From: Verrucomicrobiia bacterium
GTDB lineage: Bacteria > Verrucomicrobiota > Verrucomicrobiia > JABWAM01
DNA length: 8,914 bases
Direction: 5' to 3'
Assembly (NCBI GenBank): GCA_013360985.1
Contig: JABWAM010000087.1
Span: 1-8,914, forward strand
Shown here: one piece after another, positions 1-6,249 of the stretch
Position numbering within the stretch: the stretch's first letter is position 1
How the letters are laid out: each line of letters begins with the position of its first letter
Notes under the pieces: generated by a model
Databases searched by the model: none
What the model was told of the DNA's origin: nothing
What the model saw: the letters and a program-made list of their open reading frames with translations, nothing else
Program-made: the position numbers and the translations under genes

Positions 1-84
1 TACCGGATTCCGCCCTTGCTTGCAACGAAGGATTCCGTCATGCCCTCCAGACGAACCCAGGCGTTCCTGCCTGTGCATCCACTG

Positions 85-134
85 CATCCGCTCCATTCCA
101 GACCGGAATGTCTGCGGCGCCGTGAGAGCGGATG
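85..134. repeat. Nested inverted repeat (two-tier hairpin)
   Basis: Outer arms CATCCGCTC (85-93) and GAGCGGATG (126-134) are perfectly complementary over 9 bp. Directly inside, CATTCC (94-99) and GGAATG (105-110) form a 6-bp stem around the 5-base loop AGACC, leaving a 15-base bulge (111-125) on the right. No T-run follows, so it is not a standard intrinsic terminator. It could be a structured 3' end of a gene lying left of the window, or a small repeat element. The rest of 1-189 shows no gene I recognise. Confidence 0.45.
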
Positions 135-189
135 GACCGGCTCTCCGGGCTGACGAAGGAGGAAAGCCGTCTCGACGCGGGGGGATTTC

Positions 190-348
190 ATGGCGGGTTT
201 GCCTGGGATTGCCAGGGTTCCGTTGATGCACCGGGCACGGCTCGCTTGGGAACGGCGCCGGGCGGCGGCGTTGTTCGGGGCGCAGCCGTGCGGTAAGACG
301 ACGCCGGCCATGGCGCACGACATCATGGATCGTCGCAACGAGAAGTGA
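190..348 (+). pseudogene. Possible remnant of a P-loop ATPase (N-terminal fragment)
   Basis: A 52-residue open frame starts at ATG 190 and stops at TGA 346-348. Around residues 30-37 it reads GAQPCGKT, which fits the Walker A pattern GxxxxGK[ST]. A basic helix precedes it (MHRARLAWERRR, from residue 13). This layout resembles the start of AAA_14/DUF4143-type ATPases, where a short helix leads into a strand and then G-x-RQ-x-GKTT. Those proteins are several hundred residues long, and no Walker B or C-terminal domain follows in any frame before purB ends at 423. I read it as a decayed fragment. A short unrelated ORF with a chance motif is a real alternative. The stretch 349-400 shows nothing further. 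Confidence 0.3.
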
Positions 349-400
349 ACCGTCCGCGTTATCCGTTCCGCTCGCCGATCTGAGCAAGGCGGAAGGCGTT

Positions 401-422
401 CGCCTCCTCGAGGGCGGAGGCG
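401..422 (-). terminator. Hairpin just after the purB stop codon
   Basis: CGCCTCC (401-407) and GGAGGCG (416-422) form a 7-bp GC stem with an 8-base loop, abutting the purB TGA at 423-425 on the minus strand. A competing hairpin GGCG-TT-CGCC lies at 395-404. The position suggests an mRNA 3' end or terminator for purB. No U-tract follows on the minus strand, so intrinsic termination is not proven and 3' stabilisation is possible. Confidence 0.35.
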
Positions 423-1730
423 TCAGATCAAGCCCAGTTTGCGGAAGACCTGACGATTGTGGCGGAAGTGCGCGGAGTCGTCGAAGCAGCGGTCGAGCTC
501 GCGCGCGTCGAGCAGCCCGCGGAAGCGCGGTTCGCGGGAGAGGTGTTCGCGGAAGTCGGCCGGGCCTGGGTCGTTCCAGGCCGCCATCGCGGCGCGCTGC
601 ACGATTTCGTACGCCTCCTTGCGCGGAAGCCCCCGGCGCGTCAGCGCGAGGAGGACCTGCTGGGAATGATGGAGCCCTTTCGAGCGCGCCATGTTCCGGC
701 GCATGTTTTCGGGATAAACTTTCATTTCCGCCACGAGACGGGTGAGGTCGGCGAGCATGAAGTCGAGGAGGATGCAGGAATCGGGGAGGATCACGCGTTC
801 GACGCTCGAATGCGAGATGTCGCGTTCGTGCCAGAGTGGGACGTTTTCGAGCGCGGCGACGAGGTTGCCCCGCAGGAGGCGCGCCTGGCCGGTGAGGCGT
901 TCGGCGGTGATCGGGTTGCGTTTGTGCGGCATGGCGCTGGAGCCTTTCTGGCGCGCGGCGAAACGTTCCTCGATTTCGAGCACCTCGGTGCGCTGCAGGT
1001 GCCGAAACTCGATCGCCCAGCGTTCGATCGAGGCGCCCGCGATCGCGAGCGCCGCCATGAACGCGGCGTGACGATCGCGTTGGACGACCTGTGTGGCGAG
1101 CGTGGCGGCGCGCAGGCCCAGGCGGCGGCAGACCCAGGCCTCGACGCGCGGGTCGAAGTGCGCGCGCGTGCCGACTGCGCCGGAGAGTTTGCCCACGGAA
1201 ATCTCCTCGCGGGCGCGGAGGAGGCGCTCGCGGGCGCGCCCGAACTCGTCGTACATCAGCGCCATCTTGAGCCCGAAGGTGATCGGCTCGGCGTGGACGC
1301 CGTGGCTGCGTCCCATCATCGGCGTCGCGCGGTGTTTGCGCGCCTGTTTCGCGATCGCGCGACGGAGTTCGTCGAGCCCGCGGAGAAGACGGTCGGCGCT
1401 CTGCCGCAGTTGCAGGGCGAGCGCGGTGTCGAGGATGTCGCTCGAGGTAAGCCCCTGGTGCACGTGGCGCGCGGGCGTTTTCCCGATGCGTTCGGCGACG
1501 TTTTCGAGGAAGGCGATCACGTCGTGATGGGTGCGCCTCTCGATTTGGCGGCAGCGCGCGACGGAGAAACCCGCCCGACGGCGGATGATCGCCAGGTCGC
1601 GGGCGGGGATCTCGTCGAGGATCGCGTGGCGTCCTTCGCAGGCCAACACCTCGATGCGGAGCCAGATGGCGAGCTTGTTTTCTTCGGTCCAGATGGCGGC
1701 CATTTCCGGCCGCGTGTAGCGCGCGATCAC
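423..1730 (-). CDS. purB: Adenylosuccinate lyase
   Basis: Cytosolic enzyme of purine synthesis. It removes fumarate from SAICAR to give AICAR, and from adenylosuccinate to give AMP. The 435 residues match the usual length of the shorter bacterial PurB type. Family blocks are present in order: the N-terminus IARYTRPEM, TSSDI (95-99), the GRSHGVHAEP block (140-149) with the likely general-acid histidine at 143, and the fumarase/aspartase superfamily signature SSAMPHKRNP (264-273) on the mobile loop carrying the catalytic serine. The start is GTG (CAC at 1728-1730 on the plus strand), chosen because homologues begin at this RYTRPEM segment; the next in-frame ATG is residue 10 and would cut into it. 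No clear Shine-Dalgarno is seen. It is divergent from the SGNH hydrolase across 93 bp. Nothing suggests loss of function. Confidence 0.95.
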   Translation of the reverse strand: MIARYTRPEMAAIWTEENKLAIWLRIEVLACEGRHAILDEIPARDLAIIRRRAGFSVARCRQIERRTHHDVIAFLENVAERIGKTPARHVHQGLTSSDILDTALALQLRQSADRLLRGLDELRRAIAKQARKHRATPMMGRSHGVHAEPITFGLKMALMYDEFGRARERLLRAREEISVGKLSGAVGTRAHFDPRVEAWVCRRLGLRAATLATQVVQRDRHAAFMAALAIAGASIERWAIEFRHLQRTEVLEIEERFAARQKGSSAMPHKRNPITAERLTGQARLLRGNLVAALENVPLWHERDISHSSVERVILPDSCILLDFMLADLTRLVAEMKVYPENMRRNMARSKGLHHSQQVLLALTRRGLPRKEAYEIVQRAAMAAWNDPGPADFREHLSREPRFRGLLDARELDRCFDDSAHFRHNRQVFRKLGLI

Positions 1731-1823
1731 GCGGAGAACCTACGGCCGCGTGCGGCGGACATCAACGCCAAAGGCGCCGGATTCTGCTGGTCAACCGCGC
1801 GTCCAATCCCGTATGAGCGGCCC

Positions 1824-2468
1824 ATGTCACGCTTCCTCTTTCAAGACGGGCAAACCGTTCTTTTCATCGGCGACAGCATCACGGATTGCGGACGCCGCGG
1901 CGCGCAGGCGCCGCTCGGCGACGGCTACGTGAAGTTGGCGGCGGACCTCATCACGGCGCGTTATCCCGAACGCGCGATCCGTTACCTCAACAAAGGCATC
2001 GGCGGGAACACCGTCGTCAACCTGCGCGACCGCTGGGAGGACGACGCGCTGCGGCATCGGCCCGATTGGCTCTCGATCAAGATCGGCATCAACGATCTCC
2101 ATCGGACGTTGCGCGGCGATCCGGATCCCATCCCGCCGGCGCGTTTCGAGGAGAACTATCGGGAAATTCTCGAGCGCGCGCGAAAGGCCGCGCGTTGCCG
2201 CCTGATCCTGGTGGATCCCTTCTACCTCAGCCGCGATCGGGCGTCCGGCTCCTGGCGCAGGCAGGTGCTGGACGCCTTGCCGCCCTATCTCCGCGTCGTG
2301 GCGCGGCTCGCGCGCGAGTATCGGGCGATCCACGTCAAAACGCACGACGCCTTTCAGCGTCAGCTCCGGTATCGCGAGGCGGACCGCTTTTGCCCCGAGC
2401 CGGTGCATCCCTTGGTCAGCGGGCATCTCGTGATCGCCCACGCATTCCTCCGCGCCGTGGGTTGGTAA
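1824..2468 (+). CDS. SGNH/GDSL-family hydrolase (lysophospholipase L1-like esterase)
   Basis: A 214-residue single-domain hydrolase of the SGNH fold, expected to cleave ester bonds in lipids or acetylated carbohydrates; the substrate cannot be read from sequence. Block I is FIGDSIT with nucleophile Ser18. Block II is GIGGNT (58-63), with oxyanion-hole Gly and Asn62 in the neighbourhood. Block III is GIND (88-91), and block V is EPVHP...GH with catalytic His195. The usual block V motif is DxxH, but here position 192 is Glu (codon GAG), a conservative but uncommon change. No signal peptide is seen, so it is probably cytosolic. The frame is open far upstream, antisense to purB; ATG 1824 is chosen because family similarity begins there and purB coding ends at 1730. 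It is likely monocistronic, followed by a hairpin at 2493-2519. Confidence 0.88.
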   Translation: MSRFLFQDGQTVLFIGDSITDCGRRGAQAPLGDGYVKLAADLITARYPERAIRYLNKGIGGNTVVNLRDRWEDDALRHRPDWLSIKIGINDLHRTLRGDPDPIPPARFEENYREILERARKAARCRLILVDPFYLSRDRASGSWRRQVLDALPPYLRVVARLAREYRAIHVKTHDAFQRQLRYREADRFCPEPVHPLVSGHLVIAHAFLRAVGW

Positions 2469-2492
2469 GCGCGTGTCCGTCAATTAAGAAGC

Positions 2493-2519
2493 GCGCGCCC
2501 TCCTGATTTCCGGGCGCGC
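2493..2519 (+). terminator. Terminator-like hairpin after the SGNH hydrolase gene
   Basis: GCGCGCCC (2493-2500) and GGGCGCGC (2512-2519) form an 8-bp all-GC stem around an 11-base loop, 24 bp past the hydrolase stop. The downstream sequence (TCTCAGCTCTC) is only mildly T-rich, so it is a weak intrinsic terminator candidate. The gene on the far side is convergent, so a bidirectional role is possible. Confidence 0.45.
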
Positions 2520-2670
2520 TCTCAGCTCTCAGGCCGCGCGCAAGGCGCCGCCGCGGACCCAAATCCACGGATCAACTCAATTTTCAGAGAGCAACCCTCC
2601 TCATCATCCATGGAGGATCGGAGGGGTGGGTCGTGTCGAGATTTCAGACTCCCCACGAGAAGGATGCGAC

Positions 2671-2768
2671 GGCTCGGTCGGCGGCCTCGCCCTCCCTTTC
2701 CACATCCCGTGCTTGAGGGAAATCCACTCAATCGCGAAGCGAGGTAGGGCGAGGCCGCCGGCCGAGCC
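2671..2768. repeat. 23-bp inverted repeat with nested inner hairpin (REP/MITE-like)
   Basis: The left arm at 2671-2693 and the right arm at 2746-2768 are inverted copies matching at 22 of 23 positions. The one mismatch (T2678) becomes a G-U pair in a plus-strand transcript, so that RNA stem is continuous. The 52-base spacer holds a second stem, TTGAG (2713-2717) with CTCAA (2727-2731). The element lies between the convergent ends of the SGNH hydrolase and MFS genes, a typical site for dispersed palindromic repeats. I recall similar GGCTCGG...GGCCTCGCCCTACC motifs as recurrent intergenic repeats in Verrucomicrobiota, but have not checked copy number. Open frames crossing the region are unlike any protein I know. 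The rest of 2520-2670 shows no gene. Confidence 0.7.
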
Positions 2769-2819
2769 GCCCAGCCTCGAACTTTTTCGGGGCCGGCGGC
2801 GCCGCAGCCGCGGCTTGCA

Positions 2820-2897
2820 GCCCCAAATGTTGCGAGGGCGTCGCATGTGTCTCGACCGAGGATGGACTCCTCCACGCTTGACGCGGGGATTTGGGGC
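2820..2897. repeat. Short inverted repeat downstream of the MFS gene
   Basis: GCCCCAAAT (2820-2828) and ATTTGGGGC (2889-2897) are perfect 9-bp inverted copies 60 bp apart, beginning 30 bp past the 3' end of the minus-strand MFS gene. The interval also contains GC-rich self-complementary stretches. It may be part of the same composite intergenic element as 2671-2768. No T-run supports a classical terminator, and 9 bp in GC-rich DNA could be chance. Confidence 0.35.
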
Positions 2898-2927
2898 GGA
2901 GGAAGGGCGCGCGGAGGCCGGAGGCGC

Positions 2928-4256
2928 TCAGCGGCGCCAGGCGGTCTCGCGCGGGCGGGCGTAGAGCATGACCCAAAAGCCCATCGCCATCAGCGTCAGA
3001 ATCGCGCCGATCGCCAGGCGGTACGCCTTGCGTTCGCCGAAGATCGGTTCGAACCGCGTAAAGGTGAGCCCCCAGGCGAGCGGGCCGATGACCGCAGCGC
3101 AGCGCCCGACGAAGCCGAAGATCGCAAACATCTGGCCGCGTTCCTCGGGATGACAGATCTCCAGGAGATGGGCGCGCATGACCGTCCACATCCCGCCGAA
3201 GCAGAGGCCGAAGAGCGGTCCCGTGAACCAGAAGAGGCGACGTTGCACGCTGAACATCGCGAGGACGAGCGCGAGCATCCAGAGCGCGAGGATCCAGAGC
3301 ATCGCGCGGTAGTGGCTGGTCTTGTCGGAGATATGGCCGACCAGCGGCGCGCCGAAGATTGCGGAGACCGTCGAGACGACGATGAAGAGGTTGACCTCCG
3401 AAAGCGTGAGGCGGAAGAGGACGTTCCCTTTCCACGCGAGCGGGAAATCGAAGCCGCGCGCGGGATCCAGGCCGACGAGCGTCTGGCAGTAGAGCGCGAG
3501 GTTGGCTTTCACCGTCTCGACCGCGTCGAGGCAGAGGAGGCAGGCGAGGAAAAAGAGCATCATCTCGCGGTGGCCGCTCACCCGCCGGAGGGTCGTGAGG
3601 AAGGCGCGGCAACTGTTTCCAAGGCTTTGGCGGAGGTTGAGCCGAACCAACCCTGGCCGTTCCCTCACGAAGAAGAGGAGCGGCAGCGCGAAGGCGAAGA
3701 CCAGCGCCGCCGTCAGCGGAAAGATCGGACGGTAGATATGAACGTCCGGCTGCGCGTTCACCACGCGTTCCGAGAGCACGAGCCCGAGGATCGTGCCGAG
3801 ATACCCGAGGGAGACCCCGATGCCCGAGACGCGCGCGCGATGGCGCGCGTCGGAGACGTCGCTCAGCATCGCGTTGTAAAAGACGAAGGCCGCCTGGCAT
3901 CCGACGTTCGCCAGGGCGAAGAGCGCCAGGGCGGCCGTGAGCGAGGAGGTCACGAAATGGAGCGCCGCGCAGGCGCCGGCGCAGACGCAGGTGAAGAAGA
4001 GCACGAAGATCCGACGGCGCCCGAGTTCGTCGCTGATCGGGGCGAGGAGCACCTGGAGAAGGCCGCTCGCGAGCATCGAGGCGCTCAGGGTGACGTTGAA
4101 CGAGAAGACCGACCCGCCGAGCTGCTGGATGATCCACGGACCGAAGTAACGGCTGATCACCAGCGTCGAAAAAATCGTCAGCCCGCAGTCGTAGAGCCCC
4201 CACGCGAGCACGCGGAGGTTCAACCAGCGCGGGCCGCGGGGTTCGATCCACTCCAT
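2928..4256 (-). CDS. MFS transporter, UMF1/Atg22-like family
   Basis: A 442-residue inner-membrane protein with about twelve hydrophobic segments. A major-facilitator motif A-like loop, DELGRRR (76-82), joins the second and third segments, and an equivalent loop ISDKT occurs in the second half. The stretch FYNAMLSDVSDARHRARVSG (127-145) followed by GVSLGYLGT (147-155) resembles the family's conserved N-A-x-L-P-x-[IL]-x...SG-x-G-x-x-x-GYLG block, which points to UMF1 (Atg22-like) rather than a sugar or drug permease. Yeast Atg22 exports amino acids from the vacuole; bacterial members are mostly uncharacterised, so the substrate is unknown. The start ATG is complementary to 4254-4256; no good Shine-Dalgarno precedes it. 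It is divergent from the ABC permease gene across 215 bp and convergent with the SGNH hydrolase. The C-terminus is short and basic (WRR). Confidence 0.85.
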   Translation of the reverse strand: MEWIEPRGPRWLNLRVLAWGLYDCGLTIFSTLVISRYFGPWIIQQLGGSVFSFNVTLSASMLASGLLQVLLAPISDELGRRRIFVLFFTCVCAGACAALHFVTSSLTAALALFALANVGCQAAFVFYNAMLSDVSDARHRARVSGIGVSLGYLGTILGLVLSERVVNAQPDVHIYRPIFPLTAALVFAFALPLLFFVRERPGLVRLNLRQSLGNSCRAFLTTLRRVSGHREMMLFFLACLLCLDAVETVKANLALYCQTLVGLDPARGFDFPLAWKGNVLFRLTLSEVNLFIVVSTVSAIFGAPLVGHISDKTSHYRAMLWILALWMLALVLAMFSVQRRLFWFTGPLFGLCFGGMWTVMRAHLLEICHPEERGQMFAIFGFVGRCAAVIGPLAWGLTFTRFEPIFGERKAYRLAIGAILTLMAMGFWVMLYARPRETAWRR

Positions 4257-4308
4257 GACGTGACAGAAAACCTGAAGCCCCGCGGAGCGACAAGCCGAAA
4301 AGCGGGAG

Positions 4309-4324
4309 GCGCGCGCGCGCGCGC
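4309..4324. repeat. (GC)8 dinucleotide tract in the divergent promoter region
   Basis: Eight uninterrupted GC dinucleotides lie about 50 bp upstream of the MFS start, in the 215-bp gap (4257-4471) between divergent genes. Alternating purine-pyrimidine DNA of this kind can adopt the Z form under negative supercoiling and is prone to length change. The same gap holds the inverted repeat GGCGAG (4389-4394)/CTCGCC (4404-4409). No convincing -35/-10 pair was found for either gene. Confidence 0.6.
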
Positions 4325-4456
4325 CAGCGGGGCGGCTGCGCTGGGCGAGAGAGCGGATAGCCTTTTCTTGAAACGTCGTGAGGAGAAGGGCGAGGCCGAC
4401 AGTCTCGCCGCGAAGGTCGGGGGTTTTCCGGATGTTTTGCGCGCGAGACGCGGCTG

Positions 4457-4469
4457 GGGCACAATGCCC
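4457..4469. promoter_or_regulatory. 13-bp palindrome just upstream of the first permease start
   Basis: GGGCA (4457-4461) and TGCCC (4465-4469) flank CAA, ending two bases before the GTG at 4472. CACAAT (4460-4465) inside it could be a weak -10 box, with TTTTGC (4435-4440) 19 bp upstream as a weak -35. That would give a leaderless or nearly leaderless transcript. This is an inference from position and symmetry only. Confidence 0.25.
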
Positions 4470-4471
4470 GC

Positions 4472-5308
4472 GTGGCCATGACCGGCATTTTCTTCGCGGC
4501 GCGCGGATTGCGAAAATACCTGCGCGTGATGGAGATCGGGTTTCAGAACACGCTCGTCTACCGCTGGAACTTCCTCCTCCGGGTCTGCTTCAGCTTGATC
4601 CCGCTCATGGGGACCTTCTTCTTTTGGGGGGCGGCGATCCAGGAGGGCGGAGGAGAAATCGGCGGATACGGCTTTCGCACGATGATCTCCTATTTCCTCG
4701 GGTTGATGCTCCTCGATCTTCTCGCGTCGCCGACGGAGGACGATTTCCAGATCGCCGCGGAAATCCGCGACGGCCTGATCAACCAGTTTCTCCTGAAGCC
4801 GGTGGATTATCTCGCCTACCGCTTCAGCATGTTCTGGGCGTATCGCGTGATCTACGCGGGCACCGCGCTGCTCCCCGTGCTTGCCGTGATTTGGTTTTTG
4901 CGCGCGCACTTCACGATGCCGGAGACGTGGGGGGTGGCGCTGCTCAGCCTGGCGGCCGTCTTTCTTTCTGCGATCCTCCAGTTCCTCATCGCGTTCTCGT
5001 CCGCCCTGCTCGCCTTCTGGGTGCTCGAAGTTTCCGCGCCGATTTTCATCATCTATTCGTTCGAGTTCCTCGCCGGCGGACACGTCTTCCCGCTCGATCT
5101 GCTTCCGACGTGGGCATACCGCCTGATGATGCTGACGCCGTTCCCTTACGAATACTGGTTCCCGCTCGGGGTATTCCTCGGGCGTTTCTCTCCCGAGGAG
5201 GTCGTGCGCGGGTTCGCGATGCAAACGCTCTGGTGCCTCGCGATGTGGCTCCTCGCCCGGTGGATCTGGTCCCGGGGCATCCGCGGCTACACCGCCGTGG
5301 GCGGATGA
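4472..5308 (+). CDS. ABC-2 family transporter permease subunit (COG4587-like)
   Basis: A 278-residue inner-membrane protein with about six hydrophobic segments, of the ABC2_membrane_6 type (PF06182). Family features are the amphipathic N-terminal coupling region, the segment IRDGLINQFLLKPVDYLAYR (98-117), and the late motif AGGHVFPLDLLPTW (201-214) leading into LTPFPY. It should form half of the membrane channel of an ABC exporter, pairing with the next gene product and a separate ATPase; the substrate is unknown. GTG 4472 and ATG 4478 are both possible starts, differing by two residues. The ATG overlaps the stop of a 5-codon frame from ATG 4464 as ATGA. Related operons usually place the ATPase (COG4586) immediately upstream, but here the upstream neighbour is the divergent MFS gene, so the ATPase must come from elsewhere. 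Confidence 0.85.
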   Translation: MAMTGIFFAARGLRKYLRVMEIGFQNTLVYRWNFLLRVCFSLIPLMGTFFFWGAAIQEGGGEIGGYGFRTMISYFLGLMLLDLLASPTEDDFQIAAEIRDGLINQFLLKPVDYLAYRFSMFWAYRVIYAGTALLPVLAVIWFLRAHFTMPETWGVALLSLAAVFLSAILQFLIAFSSALLAFWVLEVSAPIFIIYSFEFLAGGHVFPLDLLPTWAYRLMMLTPFPYEYWFPLGVFLGRFSPEEVVRGFAMQTLWCLAMWLLARWIWSRGIRGYTAVGG

Positions 5309-5357
5309 CGCCTCCGAAATCCGCCCGTCCACGAGCCCCTTTGCAAACCGACGCCCC

Positions 5358-6155
5358 GTGAGCTCCCTGTCGCGCCATCTCCGTCTCGCCCTCGCGCTCT
5401 TTCGTTACTCGCTTGCGCGCGAGATGATGTTCAAAGCGAACTTTCTCCTCTGGATTCTCGTCGAGATCGCGTGGCTGAGTCTTCAACTCGCCCTGGTGGG
5501 CGTGATCTTTTCGCACGTCACCGAGGTGGCCGGGTGGACGAAATACGAGATGGTCCTGCTCATCGGGACGAGCCACCTCGTGCAGCAGCTCTTTCAGGTC
5601 GTCTTCCTCATCAATCTCATCGAGCTGCCCGAAAACGTGCGCACGGGGAAACTGGACTTCGCCCTCCTCCAGCCGGCGAGCCCGCAGTTCCTCGCCTCCG
5701 TCCGAAAGTACGATCCCGGTTCGGTGGTCAACTGCGCGATCGGCGTCGCCTTCATCGCCTGGGCCGCATGGAAGCTCGGACTTCATCCGGCGGCCTGGCA
5801 GGTGGGGCTCTTCCTCGGGATGGTGATCAACGGGGTCTTCATTCATTACGCGCTGATGCTCATGATCGTCACGCTCGCCTTCTGGATCGTCCGCGCGCAG
5901 GGCCTCGTCTACGGCTATTACAACCTCTTCAACCTGACGCGGATGCCGCGCGAGGCCTTCCGCGGCGTCGCGCGCCTCCTGTTCACCTGGGTGCTCCCGA
6001 TGCTGGTGGTCGCGAACTTTCCCGCCCAGGTCCTCGCGCGCGGCGTGATCGGGCCCGGCGCGCCGCTCATCTTCCTGCTGACCCTCCTCCTCCTCGCCGC
6101 CGCGCGGGCGTGGTTCCGTTTCGGCCTCCGCTTCTACACCAGCGCCAGTTCGTAG
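5358..6155 (+). CDS. ABC-2 family transporter permease subunit (COG3694-like)
   Basis: A 265-residue inner-membrane protein with about six hydrophobic segments, the second half of the ABC2_membrane_6 permease pair. It begins with a short basic helix and FRYSLAREMMFKANFLLWIL (15-34), and carries VRTGKLDFALLQPASPQF (94-111), the counterpart of the DG-x-I-x-x-x-LLKP block in the preceding gene. The start is GTG 5358, because family similarity begins near there and the next ATG (residue 23) would remove the first helix. It lies 49 bp after the first permease on the same strand, so the two are probably cotranscribed and form a heterodimer. Neither encodes a nucleotide-binding domain. The substrate is unknown. 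Confidence 0.85.
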   Translation: MSSLSRHLRLALALFRYSLAREMMFKANFLLWILVEIAWLSLQLALVGVIFSHVTEVAGWTKYEMVLLIGTSHLVQQLFQVVFLINLIELPENVRTGKLDFALLQPASPQFLASVRKYDPGSVVNCAIGVAFIAWAAWKLGLHPAAWQVGLFLGMVINGVFIHYALMLMIVTLAFWIVRAQGLVYGYYNLFNLTRMPREAFRGVARLLFTWVLPMLVVANFPAQVLARGVIGPGAPLIFLLTLLLLAAARAWFRFGLRFYTSASS

Positions 6156-6249
6156 CGCCTTCGGAAAGAGGAGTTGGCGCGCGTCCCGCGAATGCTGCAT
6201 GCTCGGGCTTGATGAACGCAAACCGGCGATCCGCATCGCGTTGGGCGAA

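Noticed and set aside
20..296. Short plus-strand frames at 20-226 and 132-296
   Set aside because: No recognisable domain or ribosome binding site, and they cross the nested hairpin at 85-134.
459..2468. A 669-codon plus-strand open frame spanning the antisense of purB and running into the SGNH hydrolase
   Set aside because: Only the part from 1824 resembles a protein family. The upstream part is the complement of a clear purB gene and is low-complexity Arg/Ala/Glu-rich, typical of antisense frames in GC-rich DNA.
2522..2964. Short frames on both strands in the 2469-2927 gap
   Set aside because: They run through the inverted repeats, have no family resemblance and contradict one another in strand.
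2728..4488. Very long open frames (586 codons minus from 4488, 544 codons plus from 2847) overlapping the MFS gene
   Set aside because: Both are rich in Arg, Pro, Glu and Ala with no domain, and they overlap a clear membrane transporter in another frame. They are compositional shadows.
6199..6249. Upstream ATG at 6199 as the start of the serine hydrolase
   Set aside because: The extra 17 residues show no family similarity or signal peptide. ATG 6250 begins directly at the family's first helix, though 6199 cannot be excluded.
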